A stretch of 64,000 nucleotides of DNA from Nitrospira sp. SG-bin2 (GTDB lineage Bacteria > Nitrospirota > Nitrospiria > Nitrospirales > Nitrospiraceae), in NCBI GenBank assembly GCA_002083405.1, contig LVWT01000063.1, positions 25,466-89,465 of the forward strand. Reading direction: 5' to 3'. Under the pieces are notes generated by a model. That model was not told the origin of the DNA. It made no database searches and saw only the letters and a program-made list of their open reading frames with translations. The position numbers and the translations under genes are program-made. Within the stretch, counting starts at the first letter, position 1. Each line of letters begins with the position of its first letter. This document shows, one piece after another, positions 44,091 to 53,438 of the stretch.

Positions 44091-45875
44091 ATGTATCCGT
44101 ATGGGCTCGTCGGCAATTGTCATACGTCGGCGCTGATCGGATTGAACGGCGCCGTCGAGTGGTTGTGCGCTCCGAGACCGGACAGTCCTCCGGTATTCGG
44201 CCGTCTGCTCGATCCCGATGGCGGACACTTCTCGATCGCAAGCACGGCCCATGCCGCCGACATCTCTACCCAACAACGCTACCTCCCTAATACGAATGTC
44301 TTGCTGACGACCGTCACATTGACGAACGGCGATGCCTTTCAGATCACCGACTTTTGTCCCCGGTTTGAACAATACGGCCGCATCTATCGGCCGGCCGCGT
44401 TGTTCCGGCTGGTCGAACCGTTGCAAGGCACCCCGGCTATCCGCGTCAGCTGCCGCCCGGTTTCCGGATGGGACAAGACTCCGGCGTCGCCCGTACGGGG
44501 CAGCAACCATGTGCGATATGAGATTCGCGGCGAACTGCTCCGCCTGCTGACCAACATGCCGCTGACCTACCTCTGCGAGGAGACCCCGGTTGCGCTGACG
44601 CAGAAATTCTACTTCGGCCTGACCTGGGGGCTCGGCATCGAGGACGACCTGATCAAGGTCACCCATGACTTTCTGGAACAGACCACGCGCTACTGGCGCA
44701 TGTGGGTGAAGAACTGCTCGGTGCCGCTTCTGCATCAGCGTGAGGTGATCCGGTCCGCCCTTGCGTTGAAGCTCCACTGTTTCGAGGACACCGGCGCCAT
44801 TCTGGCAGCAGTGACGACCAGCCTTCCGGAACAGCCGGGCGGGCAACGCAACTGGGACTATCGCTATTGCTGGCTGCGCGACGCCTATTTCGCACTGACG
44901 GCGTTTCATAACCTGGGCCACTTCGAAGAAATGGAAGCCTTCCTGAAATTTCTCCTGAACATTGCGCATACCCATGAACATTCCCGTGACCGCTTGCGCC
45001 CGGTCTATACCCTGAGCCAGGGACTGCCTCTTCCTGAGACCGAACATTCGAATTGGGCCGGCTATCTGGCCACTACCCCGGTACGCAGCCAGAATCAGGC
45101 GGCGGATCAAGTGCAGAACGACGCGTACGGCGAAATGATTCTGACCTTCACGCCGATCTTCTTCGACGAACGGTATTTCGATCTGCGCACCCGAGATCTC
45201 GACGGACTCCTGGCCCATTTGGCGACACTCTGCGCGCGCAGTATCGGCCAGCCGGATGCCGGGCTCTGGGAGATCCGCAACGGTTGGCGGGAACATTCGT
45301 TTACCAACTTGCTCTGCTGGGCCGGCTTGGAACGTTTGGAGCGCATCAAACAGGCCGGGCATCTCACGACGCTCTCGTTGGATCTGACGAGCGCGAGAGT
45401 CCGCGCCGCCGAGGCCTTGCTCCGTTCCGTGCATGACGGCGCCGTCAGAAACGGTCCCTCCGACCTGAGCTATGACGCGGCGCTTGCCCAACTGCCGATC
45501 CTGGGCTATCCGAACCGGCAGCTCTGCGAATCCACCGTGCTGCATATCGCCCGAGAACTGTCGCTCCGGCACGGCACAGAGGACACCGGATTTTTCTACC
45601 GGTACGTGCGGGAAGACGATTTCGGAACACCCGATGCGGCGTTCGTGATTTGCTCGTTCTGGATCGCCCAGGCCCTCGCCCGTCTGGGACGAATGCCTGA
45701 GGCCCAATCCATTCTCGATCGCGTGTTGGCCGCCGCCAATCATGTCGGACTTTTTTCTGAGCATTTCATTCCCGCGGCAAACATCCAATGCGGCAATTTC
45801 CCCCAAGCCTACTCCCATGTCGGCCTGATCAACGCAGCGTTCGCCGTCAGCCCTCCCTGGAGCGATGTGCTTTGA
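44091..45875 (+). CDS. GH15-family glucoamylase/trehalase-like hydrolase
   Basis: A 594-aa cytoplasmic protein of the bacterial GH15 type. The N-terminal super-sandwich domain starts YGLVGNCHTSALIGLNGAVEW. The (alpha/alpha)6 catalytic domain shows RNWDYRYCWLRDAYF, GLWEIRNGW (acid Glu) and GLFSEHF (base Glu), followed by GNFPQAYSHVGLINA. It hydrolyses terminal alpha-glucosidic bonds; members next to ots genes may be GH15 trehalases. It is divergent from otsA with only 48 bases between the ATGs, implying shared control. Confidence 0.92.
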   Translation: MYPYGLVGNCHTSALIGLNGAVEWLCAPRPDSPPVFGRLLDPDGGHFSIASTAHAADISTQQRYLPNTNVLLTTVTLTNGDAFQITDFCPRFEQYGRIYRPAALFRLVEPLQGTPAIRVSCRPVSGWDKTPASPVRGSNHVRYEIRGELLRLLTNMPLTYLCEETPVALTQKFYFGLTWGLGIEDDLIKVTHDFLEQTTRYWRMWVKNCSVPLLHQREVIRSALALKLHCFEDTGAILAAVTTSLPEQPGGQRNWDYRYCWLRDAYFALTAFHNLGHFEEMEAFLKFLLNIAHTHEHSRDRLRPVYTLSQGLPLPETEHSNWAGYLATTPVRSQNQAADQVQNDAYGEMILTFTPIFFDERYFDLRTRDLDGLLAHLATLCARSIGQPDAGLWEIRNGWREHSFTNLLCWAGLERLERIKQAGHLTTLSLDLTSARVRAAEALLRSVHDGAVRNGPSDLSYDAALAQLPILGYPNRQLCESTVLHIARELSLRHGTEDTGFFYRYVREDDFGTPDAAFVICSFWIAQALARLGRMPEAQSILDRVLAAANHVGLFSEHFIPAANIQCGNFPQAYSHVGLINAAFAVSPPWSDVL

Positions 45876-45941
45876 CCTCACTCGCATTATTCACGAAGGC
45901 TTCTACTCCGACCGCCGATACGGCGCGGAGGACAGAACGAT

Positions 45942-46226
45942 CTAATTTGCAGGAGGATGAAACTGCTGGGAAGCCAGCACGAAAAGATGTGCGGATTGTG
46001 GCAGCTCACCTGCCGAAATGAACCCGGAGGAAAGCGTCAGAGGAGGAAGCGTCTGTGGAAGCGAGAACCCTTCCAGCGCTGACCCTGAAAACTCATCGGA
46101 AATATCTTCAGCAGAGAGCAATGTACCCGGCGTGCCCAGCATTTGCATGACGATACAGAGGCACAGGGCCAGGGCGACCACGCACAAACTTCTGCGCCTG
46201 AGACCGACAAGATGGTGAACAGTCAT
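45942..46226 (-). CDS. Small exported hypothetical protein
   Basis: A 94-aa frame with a basic N-terminus (MTVHHLVGLRRRS), a hydrophobic segment (LCVVALALCLCIVMQML) and a polar proline/serine-rich remainder. AGGATC lies seven bases before the ATG. No motif is recognised. It lies between the GH15 gene (convergent) and the coiled-coil gene, in the latter's orientation. Could be a spurious ORF. Confidence 0.45.
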   Translation of the reverse strand: MTVHHLVGLRRRSLCVVALALCLCIVMQMLGTPGTLLSAEDISDEFSGSALEGFSLPQTLPPLTLSSGFISAGELPQSAHLFVLASQQFHPPAN

Positions 46227-46409
46227 AGCCGGATCCTACACCCTTCAAATGTTTGCGACAAGGAGCGGTCCATCGTTCCGCTCGATGCCGTACCACACCT
46301 TCCTCGCTTCCATGATCAAGAATGGCTAGACGCCCGACGGAAAGGCCTCATACACACGCCGATTCTCGATCACGGGGAAAGGTTTGCTACCCCGGCTCGC
46401 TCAAACTCC

Positions 46410-47687
46410 TCATCGGCTGGTCCGCACGGCCTTCACAATCTTGGCCTCTCGGATCCGATCCAAGAATCGGTCAGGCGGGACTGCCGGTTGAACGATCTGC
46501 ACCTCTTGCCAGCCTTCGTTCAACACCCCTTTGTGGCCATCCATCTCCCGCAGCCACTGGTCGATGCTCTCCTGCGTAACCCCTTCACTGAACGCGACCC
46601 AAAAGAGAAAGGGTTGCAACTGAATATTTGACCGGCTATCGGCTGCCTGCAAAGACTGTGGGGTCTGTAGGATATCCGGAGGGCGTGTCGTCGTTGCATT
46701 GCCATTGCCCGAGACGACGGCTTTTGAGACTTCTACTCCGGTCGCCTTTAGCTTCTTCTTCAACTCCTCATTGTCCTGCTCAAGCCCGACCATTTTTTGG
46801 GACAACCGGTCGTTCGCGACCCTAAGGCTGTGAATCTCAGCCTCGAGCTGTTCTTGCTCTGACAGTGCTTTGCCCATGAGCAGACGAGTCATCTGTCTGA
46901 CCTCGCGGCCGGATCCTTTCTGCTGCTTTTCCATCTCCTGCCTCACCGTCAGCATGTTGGACACGACCTTCTCCTGAGTCGACGACAACCTCGTGATCGC
47001 CGACTGCAACTGGGCCATGCCTTCGTGTTGCGATTGGATCGTATCCACCGTTCTCGCTTGCATCTGTGCCAGTTCGCCCAACTGCCGCTCCAGCTTCGTC
47101 ACTTCGGGAAGCGAAGCCGCCCAGGGCGCCTCCGCTTGCGTGACCAGCGACGGAGTGCGCTCGGGGGCCATCCAGACGGCGATGCGGTCTGCCGCCAATC
47201 CCAGCACCACGATCGCCAGGAGTAACTGGGTAGCGGCTACGACCCGAAACCCAGGCGCCACCGTGACCATCGGACGGCGAACCGCGGCTCCGGCTGAACC
47301 GGTAAGGGTCTTCCAGATACGCCGCCAGCTACTTGGGGCAGGAGTAAACATGGCGGTCGCCGATCCGCCTTGCGCAGTGTTATGAACACGAAGTTGAACC
47401 GTATCCCCTGAAATCGGGATGTGGGCGGTTCGGAATCCATATTCCGGAGCGGCAAGACCGCCCAGGAGGACACCATCCTCAGATCGAAGCTGTACGGTAT
47501 CGATACGGGTCTGGAGCTGGAGCTGGAAGGTGGTTTCGTTCCCTCCTCCGTCCAGCGCCCCCACCCGATGCTCATTGACAAAGACGTGGATCGGATCGGA
47601 TGAGCTACAGGCAGAACGACGAGCGCTGACTTTCAGCCCATCGATCAGGCATGCACGGTAATCCTCTAGATCTCGATCCTGTTCCAT
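46410..47687 (-). CDS. Membrane-anchored coiled-coil protein, unrecognised
   Basis: A 425-aa protein. Residues 1-110 form a cytoplasmic beta-rich domain (DPIHVFVNEHRVGALDGGG, YGFRTAHIPISGDTVQLRV). One membrane helix follows (about 148-170, VAATQLLLAIVVLGLAADRIAV), then a long periplasmic coiled coil (about 190-320, LERQLGELAQMQARTVDTIQSQ onward) and a small C-terminal alpha/beta domain. The layout resembles an anti-sigma-type single-pass regulator, but no family is recognised. Downstream of the HTH-like gene by 45 bases. Confidence 0.75.
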   Translation of the reverse strand: MEQDRDLEDYRACLIDGLKVSARRSACSSSDPIHVFVNEHRVGALDGGGNETTFQLQLQTRIDTVQLRSEDGVLLGGLAAPEYGFRTAHIPISGDTVQLRVHNTAQGGSATAMFTPAPSSWRRIWKTLTGSAGAAVRRPMVTVAPGFRVVAATQLLLAIVVLGLAADRIAVWMAPERTPSLVTQAEAPWAASLPEVTKLERQLGELAQMQARTVDTIQSQHEGMAQLQSAITRLSSTQEKVVSNMLTVRQEMEKQQKGSGREVRQMTRLLMGKALSEQEQLEAEIHSLRVANDRLSQKMVGLEQDNEELKKKLKATGVEVSKAVVSGNGNATTTRPPDILQTPQSLQAADSRSNIQLQPFLFWVAFSEGVTQESIDQWLREMDGHKGVLNEGWQEVQIVQPAVPPDRFLDRIREAKIVKAVRTSR

Positions 47688-47731
47688 ACCTTCCTCCTCC
47701 GCCTCCCTGTTACACCTATCGATCGAGGCGT

Positions 47732-48571
47732 TTACGGGCGCACATGCAATTCGACTCTGGGCTTCCCGACCGTTTCATCTCCGTTCCGACCAAGATCCCA
47801 GGCGGTTTGAATACAGTCCGCACAGAGCACCAGGTGCCACAGCCGGTAATCGCAGCCATGCCCTTCGGAGAACATCGCTCCCCACTGACTGCGGGATAAG
47901 CAGGGGTAATGGTCCGGCTCGCTTTTGCGATAGTGGGCTTGTGCGAATCGGACAAGCCGCTCGGTTTCATGATGGAATCGTTGCGGGTGACGCTGCTGCT
48001 GGACCACGAGCTCCTCCAACTCCACATCGGTCATGCCGATTTCGTCCATGGTCCGTTGCCAGCCGGAATCTCGCCAGCGTCGAAAGTTCTTGTAGATGCG
48101 CTGACTCTCCAATTCATTCAGTCCGGTAATCGCGATGACGTCTCGCGGGCCCATTCCGTAGCAGTGGTGATACAAGGCGATCAGCGCGTCACGGCTGATC
48201 ACCGCGCGAGCTACGAGCCCATCAAGATACCGGCCGAGCGGTGTGAGTAAGTCAGGATGATAGCAAAACGGGTCCGGTTGGCTGTGCTGCTTGGCGACGA
48301 ACGAATCCAGCAGAAACAAGGGCCGGCATGGCGCTTCGCTGCGCCCGCACACAAGAAACCGTTCGAGGTATTCGGCGCCCCAGCGTAAGACGAACTTTTC
48401 GTGCGCGACATCATCGGCCCACTGGCCGGTTTCCCGCAAAAATCGTTTCGTGGAGCTGGTAGCCCGCTCCAGAAACACCGGCAGGGCTTGAGAGACGAGT
48501 TGATCGAACTCGTCTGCGGTCCGCACCACATCCTCTAACCTGATCACCGTTGTTGTACGATCGGGCATCAT
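47732..48571 (-). CDS. Unrecognised protein with sigma-like HTH region
   Basis: A 279-aa soluble protein. Residues about 125-165 (ALIALYHHCYGMGPRDVIAITG, then LNELESQRIYKNFRRWR) look like a sigma-70 region 4-type helix-turn-helix. The C-terminal part holds CDYRLWHLVLCADC and DHYPCLSRSQW, which may bind a metal. Two adjacent ATGs (48571, 48568) are possible. Paired with the membrane coiled-coil gene downstream and divergent from a small repeat protein. A sigma-factor-like/anti-sigma-like pair is an inference. Confidence 0.65.
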   Translation of the reverse strand: MMPDRTTTVIRLEDVVRTADEFDQLVSQALPVFLERATSSTKRFLRETGQWADDVAHEKFVLRWGAEYLERFLVCGRSEAPCRPLFLLDSFVAKQHSQPDPFCYHPDLLTPLGRYLDGLVARAVISRDALIALYHHCYGMGPRDVIAITGLNELESQRIYKNFRRWRDSGWQRTMDEIGMTDVELEELVVQQQRHPQRFHHETERLVRFAQAHYRKSEPDHYPCLSRSQWGAMFSEGHGCDYRLWHLVLCADCIQTAWDLGRNGDETVGKPRVELHVRP

Positions 48572-48777
48572 CTGGTCTCTGCTGTAGGCAGAATGATTTC
48601 CTGTCGGAAGCATTGTGTCTCTATTGAGAGGACATGCGCATTGGACAAATTCTGCCACCCATCCGCTGATTTTGTCCATTGTCCTGGTCGCCGTTCGTTT
48701 GGTAGAGGGTTGATGCTGGTCGTGCATAGGGCATGGCCGAGCTCATGCATTCATCACTTTTAGCCTTGGAGGTTTCC

Positions 48778-48996
48778 ATGAAACAGTTAATCGGATTGAT
48801 GGCCTTGGTGGCATTCCTTGGCGTTGGCGCATTGTCCACTCCGGTGTTGGCTGGAGAGGATAAGAAGGAAGAAAAGAAGGGTGGCAATGTAATTGTGTTC
48901 GGAGAAGAAGAAAAGAAAAAGGATGATAAGAAGGGCGGCAACGTGATCGTGTTCGGCGAAGATGAAAAGAAGGAAGAAAAGAAGGGCGGCAAATAA
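48778..48996 (+). CDS. Small exported protein with GGNVIVFG repeats
   Basis: A 72-aa protein with a clear signal peptide (MKQLIGLMALVAFLGVGALS, cleavage after VLA). The mature 47 residues alternate Lys/Glu/Asp-rich segments with two copies of KKGGNVIVFGEEEKK-like sequence. The two DNA copies differ at synonymous sites, so selection is on the protein. GGAGG precedes the ATG. No known family; the short hydrophobic cores between charged blocks could form beta interactions (inference). Followed by a strong hairpin. Confidence 0.82.
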   Translation: MKQLIGLMALVAFLGVGALSTPVLAGEDKKEEKKGGNVIVFGEEEKKKDDKKGGNVIVFGEDEKKEEKKGGK

Positions 48997-49006
48997 CCCT
49001 TCTCAG

Positions 49007-49033
49007 AGGGGCGCGGCTCTCGGCCGCGCCCCT
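49007..49033 (+). terminator. Hairpin terminator after the repeat protein
   Basis: Arms AGGGGCGCGGC and GCCGCGCCCCT form a perfect 11-bp GC-rich stem with a 5-base loop, 10 bases after the stop codon. No long T-run follows, but placement fits termination. Confidence 0.7.
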
Positions 49034-49065
49034 GCCGCTTATTCACGCTGCGTCTCGGAAAGCCT

Positions 49066-49434
49066 ATGGCTAGGTCGGCCATCCCCTCAATCGATGGTCC
49101 AGGTCGATGTTCCATAGTTGCACGTGTGATTCTCGGTTATCTGTTTTGCCTGGTGTGTATCGCGCTGTGCGTGCTCCTGTTATCGACTCCCGCTCTGTCG
49201 CAATCGAGCCCCTCGCCGCCGGTGAAGAAAATTCACGGCGAAGTACTCATGTTCACCAGCGAACTCGTGGTCGTGAAACTGGCGGATGGCGTCACTATTC
49301 TCTTCCGCCTGGAAGAGGACACACCCGTGGATTCGTCGCTCAAGGTCACTGATCGAGTCGAGGTGCGCCTCACGTCTGATGATCGCGCCATCTCGGTCAA
49401 GAAACTGACCACGGGTTCGGAGCCTCTTCGATAG
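49066..49434 (+). CDS. Exported small beta-domain protein
   Basis: A 122-aa protein with a hydrophobic leader (VILGYLFCLVCIALCVLLLS, cleavage near ALSQS). The ~70-residue mature domain is an OB-like/DUF5666-like beta barrel (IHGEVLMFTSELVVVKLADG, VEVRLTSDDRAISVKKL). It could bind a small ligand or metal in the periplasm; function unknown. It is convergent with the first Ca2+ ATPase. Confidence 0.72.
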   Translation: MARSAIPSIDGPGRCSIVARVILGYLFCLVCIALCVLLLSTPALSQSSPSPPVKKIHGEVLMFTSELVVVKLADGVTILFRLEEDTPVDSSLKVTDRVEVRLTSDDRAISVKKLTTGSEPLR

Positions 49435-49497
49435 CACTCGGCTTCTTCTGCAACCCATCGATGCTCAAAACAATGTGAAGATTCGCGAAAAATCCGT

Positions 49498-52254
49498 TCA
49501 ACGCCGTCGCCACCCCTTGACCGCCTCCATAATGACAAACGGCAGGATGCCCGTCGCGCCCATCAAGATCCAATCTTCGATCGGCAATGACGCAACCTTG
49601 AAGATCGGCGCCGCAACTGGGATAGTCAGCACGGCCGCCTGAATACCGAACGAGAGGATCACGGCAAGGAGCAGCGGACGATTCGTGGCCACTCCCACTT
49701 GGAACAGCGACCACCGTTCACTCCGGCAGTTGAAGGCATGCACCAACTGCACGACGACCAGCACGGTAAAGGCCACGGTTCGCGCTTGTTCCACATCCTG
49801 GTGGAGACCGTACAAACTATAGGCAAACGCCCCCAAGGCGATGGCGCTCAGCATCAACCCCTCTGCGCCGATCGCCGCCAGTCTGTTGCCACTCAATAGC
49901 CGGGCTTCCGGCTTCCGCGGGCGTCGCTTCATCAAGTCCGGCGCCTTGGGATCGACCGCCAGCGCCAAAGCCGGAATACCGTCCGTGACGAGGTTCATCC
50001 AAAGAATCTGGATCGGCAGGAGCGGGAGAGGCATCCCCAGCAGCGTGGCAAACAACATCACCAGCACCTCGCTCACGTTGCACGACAGCAGGAAATGGAC
50101 GGTCTTCCGGATGTTATCGAACACGGCGCGGCCCTCTTCCACCGCCGCCGCGATCGACGCGAAGTTGTCGTCCGTCACAACCATGTCGGACGCTTCTTTG
50201 GTCACATCGGTTCCGGCGATCCCCATCGCCACGCCGATGTCCGCCTCCTTGATCGCAGGGGCATCGTTCACACCGTCGCCCGTCATGGCTACGACGGCGC
50301 CCCGCGCCTTCCAGGCCTTGACGATACGCAACTTATGCTCCGCCGAGACCCTCGCATAAACCGCCACCTGCTCCACAGTTCGGTTCAATTCATCGTCGGA
50401 CAGTCGATCGAGCTCCGTCCCGGAAAACGACTGTATCGGTTCCTTCGCCCCCCGCAGTTCCTCGGCAATCGCTGCGGCCGTATCCTTGTGATCTCCCGTG
50501 ATCATCACCGTCCGAATGCCCGCCTCATGACAGGCCTGAACGGCGGCCTTCGCCTCAGGCCGCAGCGGGTCTTTCATGGCCGCAAGTCCGAGAAAGACCA
50601 GCCGTTCCTCCAACTCCTGCGCCCGAAACGCATCGGGCTCCCGATCCAATCGCCGCCGCGCCATCGCCAGCACACGCAAGGCCTGATGCGCAAACGAGGT
50701 ATTCGCATCGAGAAGGACGGCGCGTATCGATTCTGTGAGAGGTTCATCCGTACCGTCCATGGCCAGCCGATGCGTACAACGCCGCAACAACACATCCGGA
50801 GCTCCTTTGACGTAGGCGACCGGTCCATCGGATGTCTGCCGGACAACCGTCATCATCTTGCGTTCCGAATCAAACGGCACCTCTCCGAGGAATCTATGGG
50901 TGGGTTCCAGTTGTTCTATCCGCAGGCCGGTCTTCGCGGCCACAACGAGCAACGCACCCTCCGTCGGATCTCCGAGAATACGCCAGCTGCCCTCCTTCTG
51001 TTGCAACGACGCTCCGTTGCACAGCACGACGGCCGTCAGAAGATCGCACACCCCCGCCGTGAGGGGTGAGGCGTCAGGAGAAGTCCCCTCACCCGTCACC
51101 CCTGACACCTCACGGATTTCCCCGATTGGTTCATAGCCCTCGCCGGTCACGTCTAATACCCTATCTCCAACGAAAAGCTTGGTGACCGTCATTTCGTTCT
51201 TCGTCAATGTTCCCGTCTTGTCCGTACAGATGACCGTCGCCGATCCAAGAGTCTCGACAGCCGGCAGCTTACGGATCAGCGCATGCCGCTTCGCCATACG
51301 GGTGACCCCCAGCGCCAGGGTGATCGTCACCACAGCCGGCAGTCCCTCCGGAACGGCCGCCACGGCGAGACTGACCGATGTCAGGAACATCACCATCAAC
51401 GGCTCGCCGCGCAGATAGCCCAGGACAAACACGACGCTCACGACCCCCAATGCCAGCCACAATAGGGTGTAGCCGAATTGTTCGAGCCGGCGTTGAAGCG
51501 GTGTTTCGGTCCGCTCCGCCGCCGCCGCCTTCTGAATCATGGCGGCGATGTGTCCCAGTTCCGTTCGCAGCCCCGTGGCGATCACCACCGCACGGGCCTT
51601 ACCCGACACGGCCACGGTCCCCATGAAGACCATGCTGGTCCGGTCGGCCAGCGGCACCTCCGCCCGGTCGATCACCTCGGCGCCCTTCTCAACCGGCGTC
51701 GACTCTCCGGTGAGCGAAGCTTCCTGTGTGTGAAAATTCGTCGTGTACACGAGTCGTGCATCCGCCGGAATACGGTCGCCGGCCTCCAGGAGGATGAGAT
51801 CGCCGGAGACGACCTCACGCGCCGGAATCACGTGCATGACTCCGTCACGCATGACCCGGGCCGTCGCAACCGACATGCGCTTGAGCGCGGCCAAGGACTG
51901 CTCGGCCCGGAATTCCTGTATGAACCCGAGCAGGCCGTTCAGAAATACGATGGCGAGGATCGCCGCCGCATCGAGCCAATCTTCCAACAAGCCGGAGACG
52001 GCCGCGGCCCCGATCAGCACCCACACGATGACGCTGGTAAATTGCGAGAGGAAGAGCTTCAGCAGAGAGGGCGGAGGAGCTTCGGGCAACTCGTTAAACC
52101 CCTCACTTGCTTGCCGACGGCCGGCTTCTTCGGAATCGAGACCTGCATCGAGATCCGTGCGTAACTCCTTCGCCAGCGCCTCGACTGGCACTGAGTGCCA
52201 GGGCCTCACAGCAGATACGTCATTCCGCGTTTCCACTTCCCTCTTCTCCTTCAT
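49498..52254 (-). CDS. Ca2+-type P-type ATPase (P2A, SERCA/PMR1-like)
   Basis: A 918-aa pump with cation ATPase N-domain, actuator loop TGEST, M4 AAVPEGLPAVVT, phosphorylation loop CTDKTGTLTKNEM, KGAPDVLL, ITGDHKDTA, TGDGVNDAPAIK and M6 NLVTDGIPALALAVDP. The last matches the SERCA N-x2-TD site, so Ca2+ (or Mn2+) efflux is likely. Odd feature: an inverted-repeat insertion lies in frame at 51057-51115, encoding a segment absent from the paralogue at 53439-56174. It follows the antiporter gene with a 4-base ATGA overlap. Confidence 0.92.
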   Translation of the reverse strand: MKEKREVETRNDVSAVRPWHSVPVEALAKELRTDLDAGLDSEEAGRRQASEGFNELPEAPPPSLLKLFLSQFTSVIVWVLIGAAAVSGLLEDWLDAAAILAIVFLNGLLGFIQEFRAEQSLAALKRMSVATARVMRDGVMHVIPAREVVSGDLILLEAGDRIPADARLVYTTNFHTQEASLTGESTPVEKGAEVIDRAEVPLADRTSMVFMGTVAVSGKARAVVIATGLRTELGHIAAMIQKAAAAERTETPLQRRLEQFGYTLLWLALGVVSVVFVLGYLRGEPLMVMFLTSVSLAVAAVPEGLPAVVTITLALGVTRMAKRHALIRKLPAVETLGSATVICTDKTGTLTKNEMTVTKLFVGDRVLDVTGEGYEPIGEIREVSGVTGEGTSPDASPLTAGVCDLLTAVVLCNGASLQQKEGSWRILGDPTEGALLVVAAKTGLRIEQLEPTHRFLGEVPFDSERKMMTVVRQTSDGPVAYVKGAPDVLLRRCTHRLAMDGTDEPLTESIRAVLLDANTSFAHQALRVLAMARRRLDREPDAFRAQELEERLVFLGLAAMKDPLRPEAKAAVQACHEAGIRTVMITGDHKDTAAAIAEELRGAKEPIQSFSGTELDRLSDDELNRTVEQVAVYARVSAEHKLRIVKAWKARGAVVAMTGDGVNDAPAIKEADIGVAMGIAGTDVTKEASDMVVTDDNFASIAAAVEEGRAVFDNIRKTVHFLLSCNVSEVLVMLFATLLGMPLPLLPIQILWMNLVTDGIPALALAVDPKAPDLMKRRPRKPEARLLSGNRLAAIGAEGLMLSAIALGAFAYSLYGLHQDVEQARTVAFTVLVVVQLVHAFNCRSERWSLFQVGVATNRPLLLAVILSFGIQAAVLTIPVAAPIFKVASLPIEDWILMGATGILPFVIMEAVKGWRRR
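51057..51115. repeat. Inverted-repeat insertion inside an ATPase gene
   Basis: CCGTGAGG(GGTGAGG)CGTCAGG faces CCTGACACCTCACGG about 22 bases later, within the nucleotide-binding region of the Ca2+ ATPase. GTGAGGGGTGAGG-type repeats are usually intergenic. Here the reading frame is kept (SGVTGEGTSPDASPLTAG). Confidence 0.6.
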
Positions 52255-53264
52255 CGAAACAACAGCCAGAGTCCGAGCACATAGGCGGCGATCATCAGGA
52301 GACTGTCGGGTTCGATCAACATGAAGCGTTTCTCGGCCCGATAGATGATCCCCATCAAGCCGATGTTCATCATCAGAATGGACCAGAGCGCGGTGAGGGC
52401 GTGAGTTGAACTCACACTGCTCAGCAAACCGCCCTCGCGATAGGCCAGATCAGCAAAGAAGAACGCCGCCATGTTGAAGGCGTTGCTGCCGAACAGATTC
52501 CCCACGGCAAGATCGAACGCACCCAATCGAACCGCACCGATCGCAACAACCAGCTCCGGCAAAGAGGTCGTGATAGCGACTAAGGACGTCCCGATGAACG
52601 TCGCGGTGATGCCTGTCTCTTCAGCGATGCGATTCGCGGACCAGGCCAAGAACGGTGCGGCCACGAGTAATGCCAGAGCGCACACAGAGAACCCGATGTT
52701 TGCGCGGCGCAGTTCGGCGCGTCGACTGACGCCATCTTGCGTGGCCATGGTTCCTTCGACCAATGCTTCCCGTTCACGCTGGCGGTGCTCCATGTCTTCC
52801 TGCCGAAAGATCACTCTCATGCCCAACACATAGAGGATCAAGAGCACCAGGCTCCCAAGTCCAATACCGGCATGAGTCACATTGGCCGGCAACAGCACGA
52901 AGAACGCGGCAAGCCCCGTCAGCACCATCGCCAGCGCAGCAGTGAGCGCGTGTCCCAGCGCGGTCTGCTGCCAGACCCGCTTGTGCCGATGGAGGAGATC
53001 GATCAGACCCAGCGTGAGCATGTTGCTCATGCCGGCGCCGAACAGATCGCCGGCCGCCAGGTTCGGAGCATCGATCCAGCCGGCGCTCATCGTGGTGAAC
53101 ACTTCCGGGAGCGACGTAGCTGCGGCCATCAACACGACACCGATCCACAATCGCCCCAAGCCCGTCAGTTCGGCAATCTGATCACCATAGCGTGAGAGTT
53201 TCGTCCCCGCGAAGACAATCGCGCCGGCAGAGACGACGAAGAGGAGCGACGGCATCAGGCTCAT
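52251..53264 (-). CDS. CaCA-family sodium/calcium exchanger-like antiporter
   Basis: A 337-aa membrane protein with the two inverted alpha-repeats of the family: ATSLPEVFTTMSAGWIDAP...GDLFGAGMSN and TTSLPELVVAIGAVRLG...GNLFGSNAFN. The central hydrophilic loop lies at about 150-185. It exchanges Ca2+ for Na+ or H+. It sits between two Ca2+ ATPase genes and overlaps the start of the downstream one, making a Ca2+-export unit. Confidence 0.9.
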   Translation of the reverse strand: MSLMPSLLFVVSAGAIVFAGTKLSRYGDQIAELTGLGRLWIGVVLMAAATSLPEVFTTMSAGWIDAPNLAAGDLFGAGMSNMLTLGLIDLLHRHKRVWQQTALGHALTAALAMVLTGLAAFFVLLPANVTHAGIGLGSLVLLILYVLGMRVIFRQEDMEHRQREREALVEGTMATQDGVSRRAELRRANIGFSVCALALLVAAPFLAWSANRIAEETGITATFIGTSLVAITTSLPELVVAIGAVRLGAFDLAVGNLFGSNAFNMAAFFFADLAYREGGLLSSVSSTHALTALWSILMMNIGLMGIIYRAEKRFMLIEPDSLLMIAAYVLGLWLLFR

Positions 53265-53438
53265 TCCTTTCGTGGTGGCCTCAGGCTATGGTTTTGAAGT
53301 TACGGCAGATCTTGCAGATATACAATCTTCGGGATGGCTGTGCAACCTACGAATGCTGAAGGTAGCCCCTATCCCCAGTGATCGCAATGAATAGCAGCCT
53401 GTTCAGCTTCTGCAGTAGGGTCGATTGACGCGACAGCC

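Noticed and set aside
44046..45887. 613-codon minus-strand open frame
   Set aside because: It lies antisense to the GH15 gene, whose motifs and length are complete; the minus frame is low-complexity and motif-free, as expected of a GC-rich shadow.
48621..49115. 164-codon minus-strand frame rich in Ser/Phe repeats
   Set aside because: It is the reverse complement of the Lys/Glu-rich repeat gene at 48778-48996.
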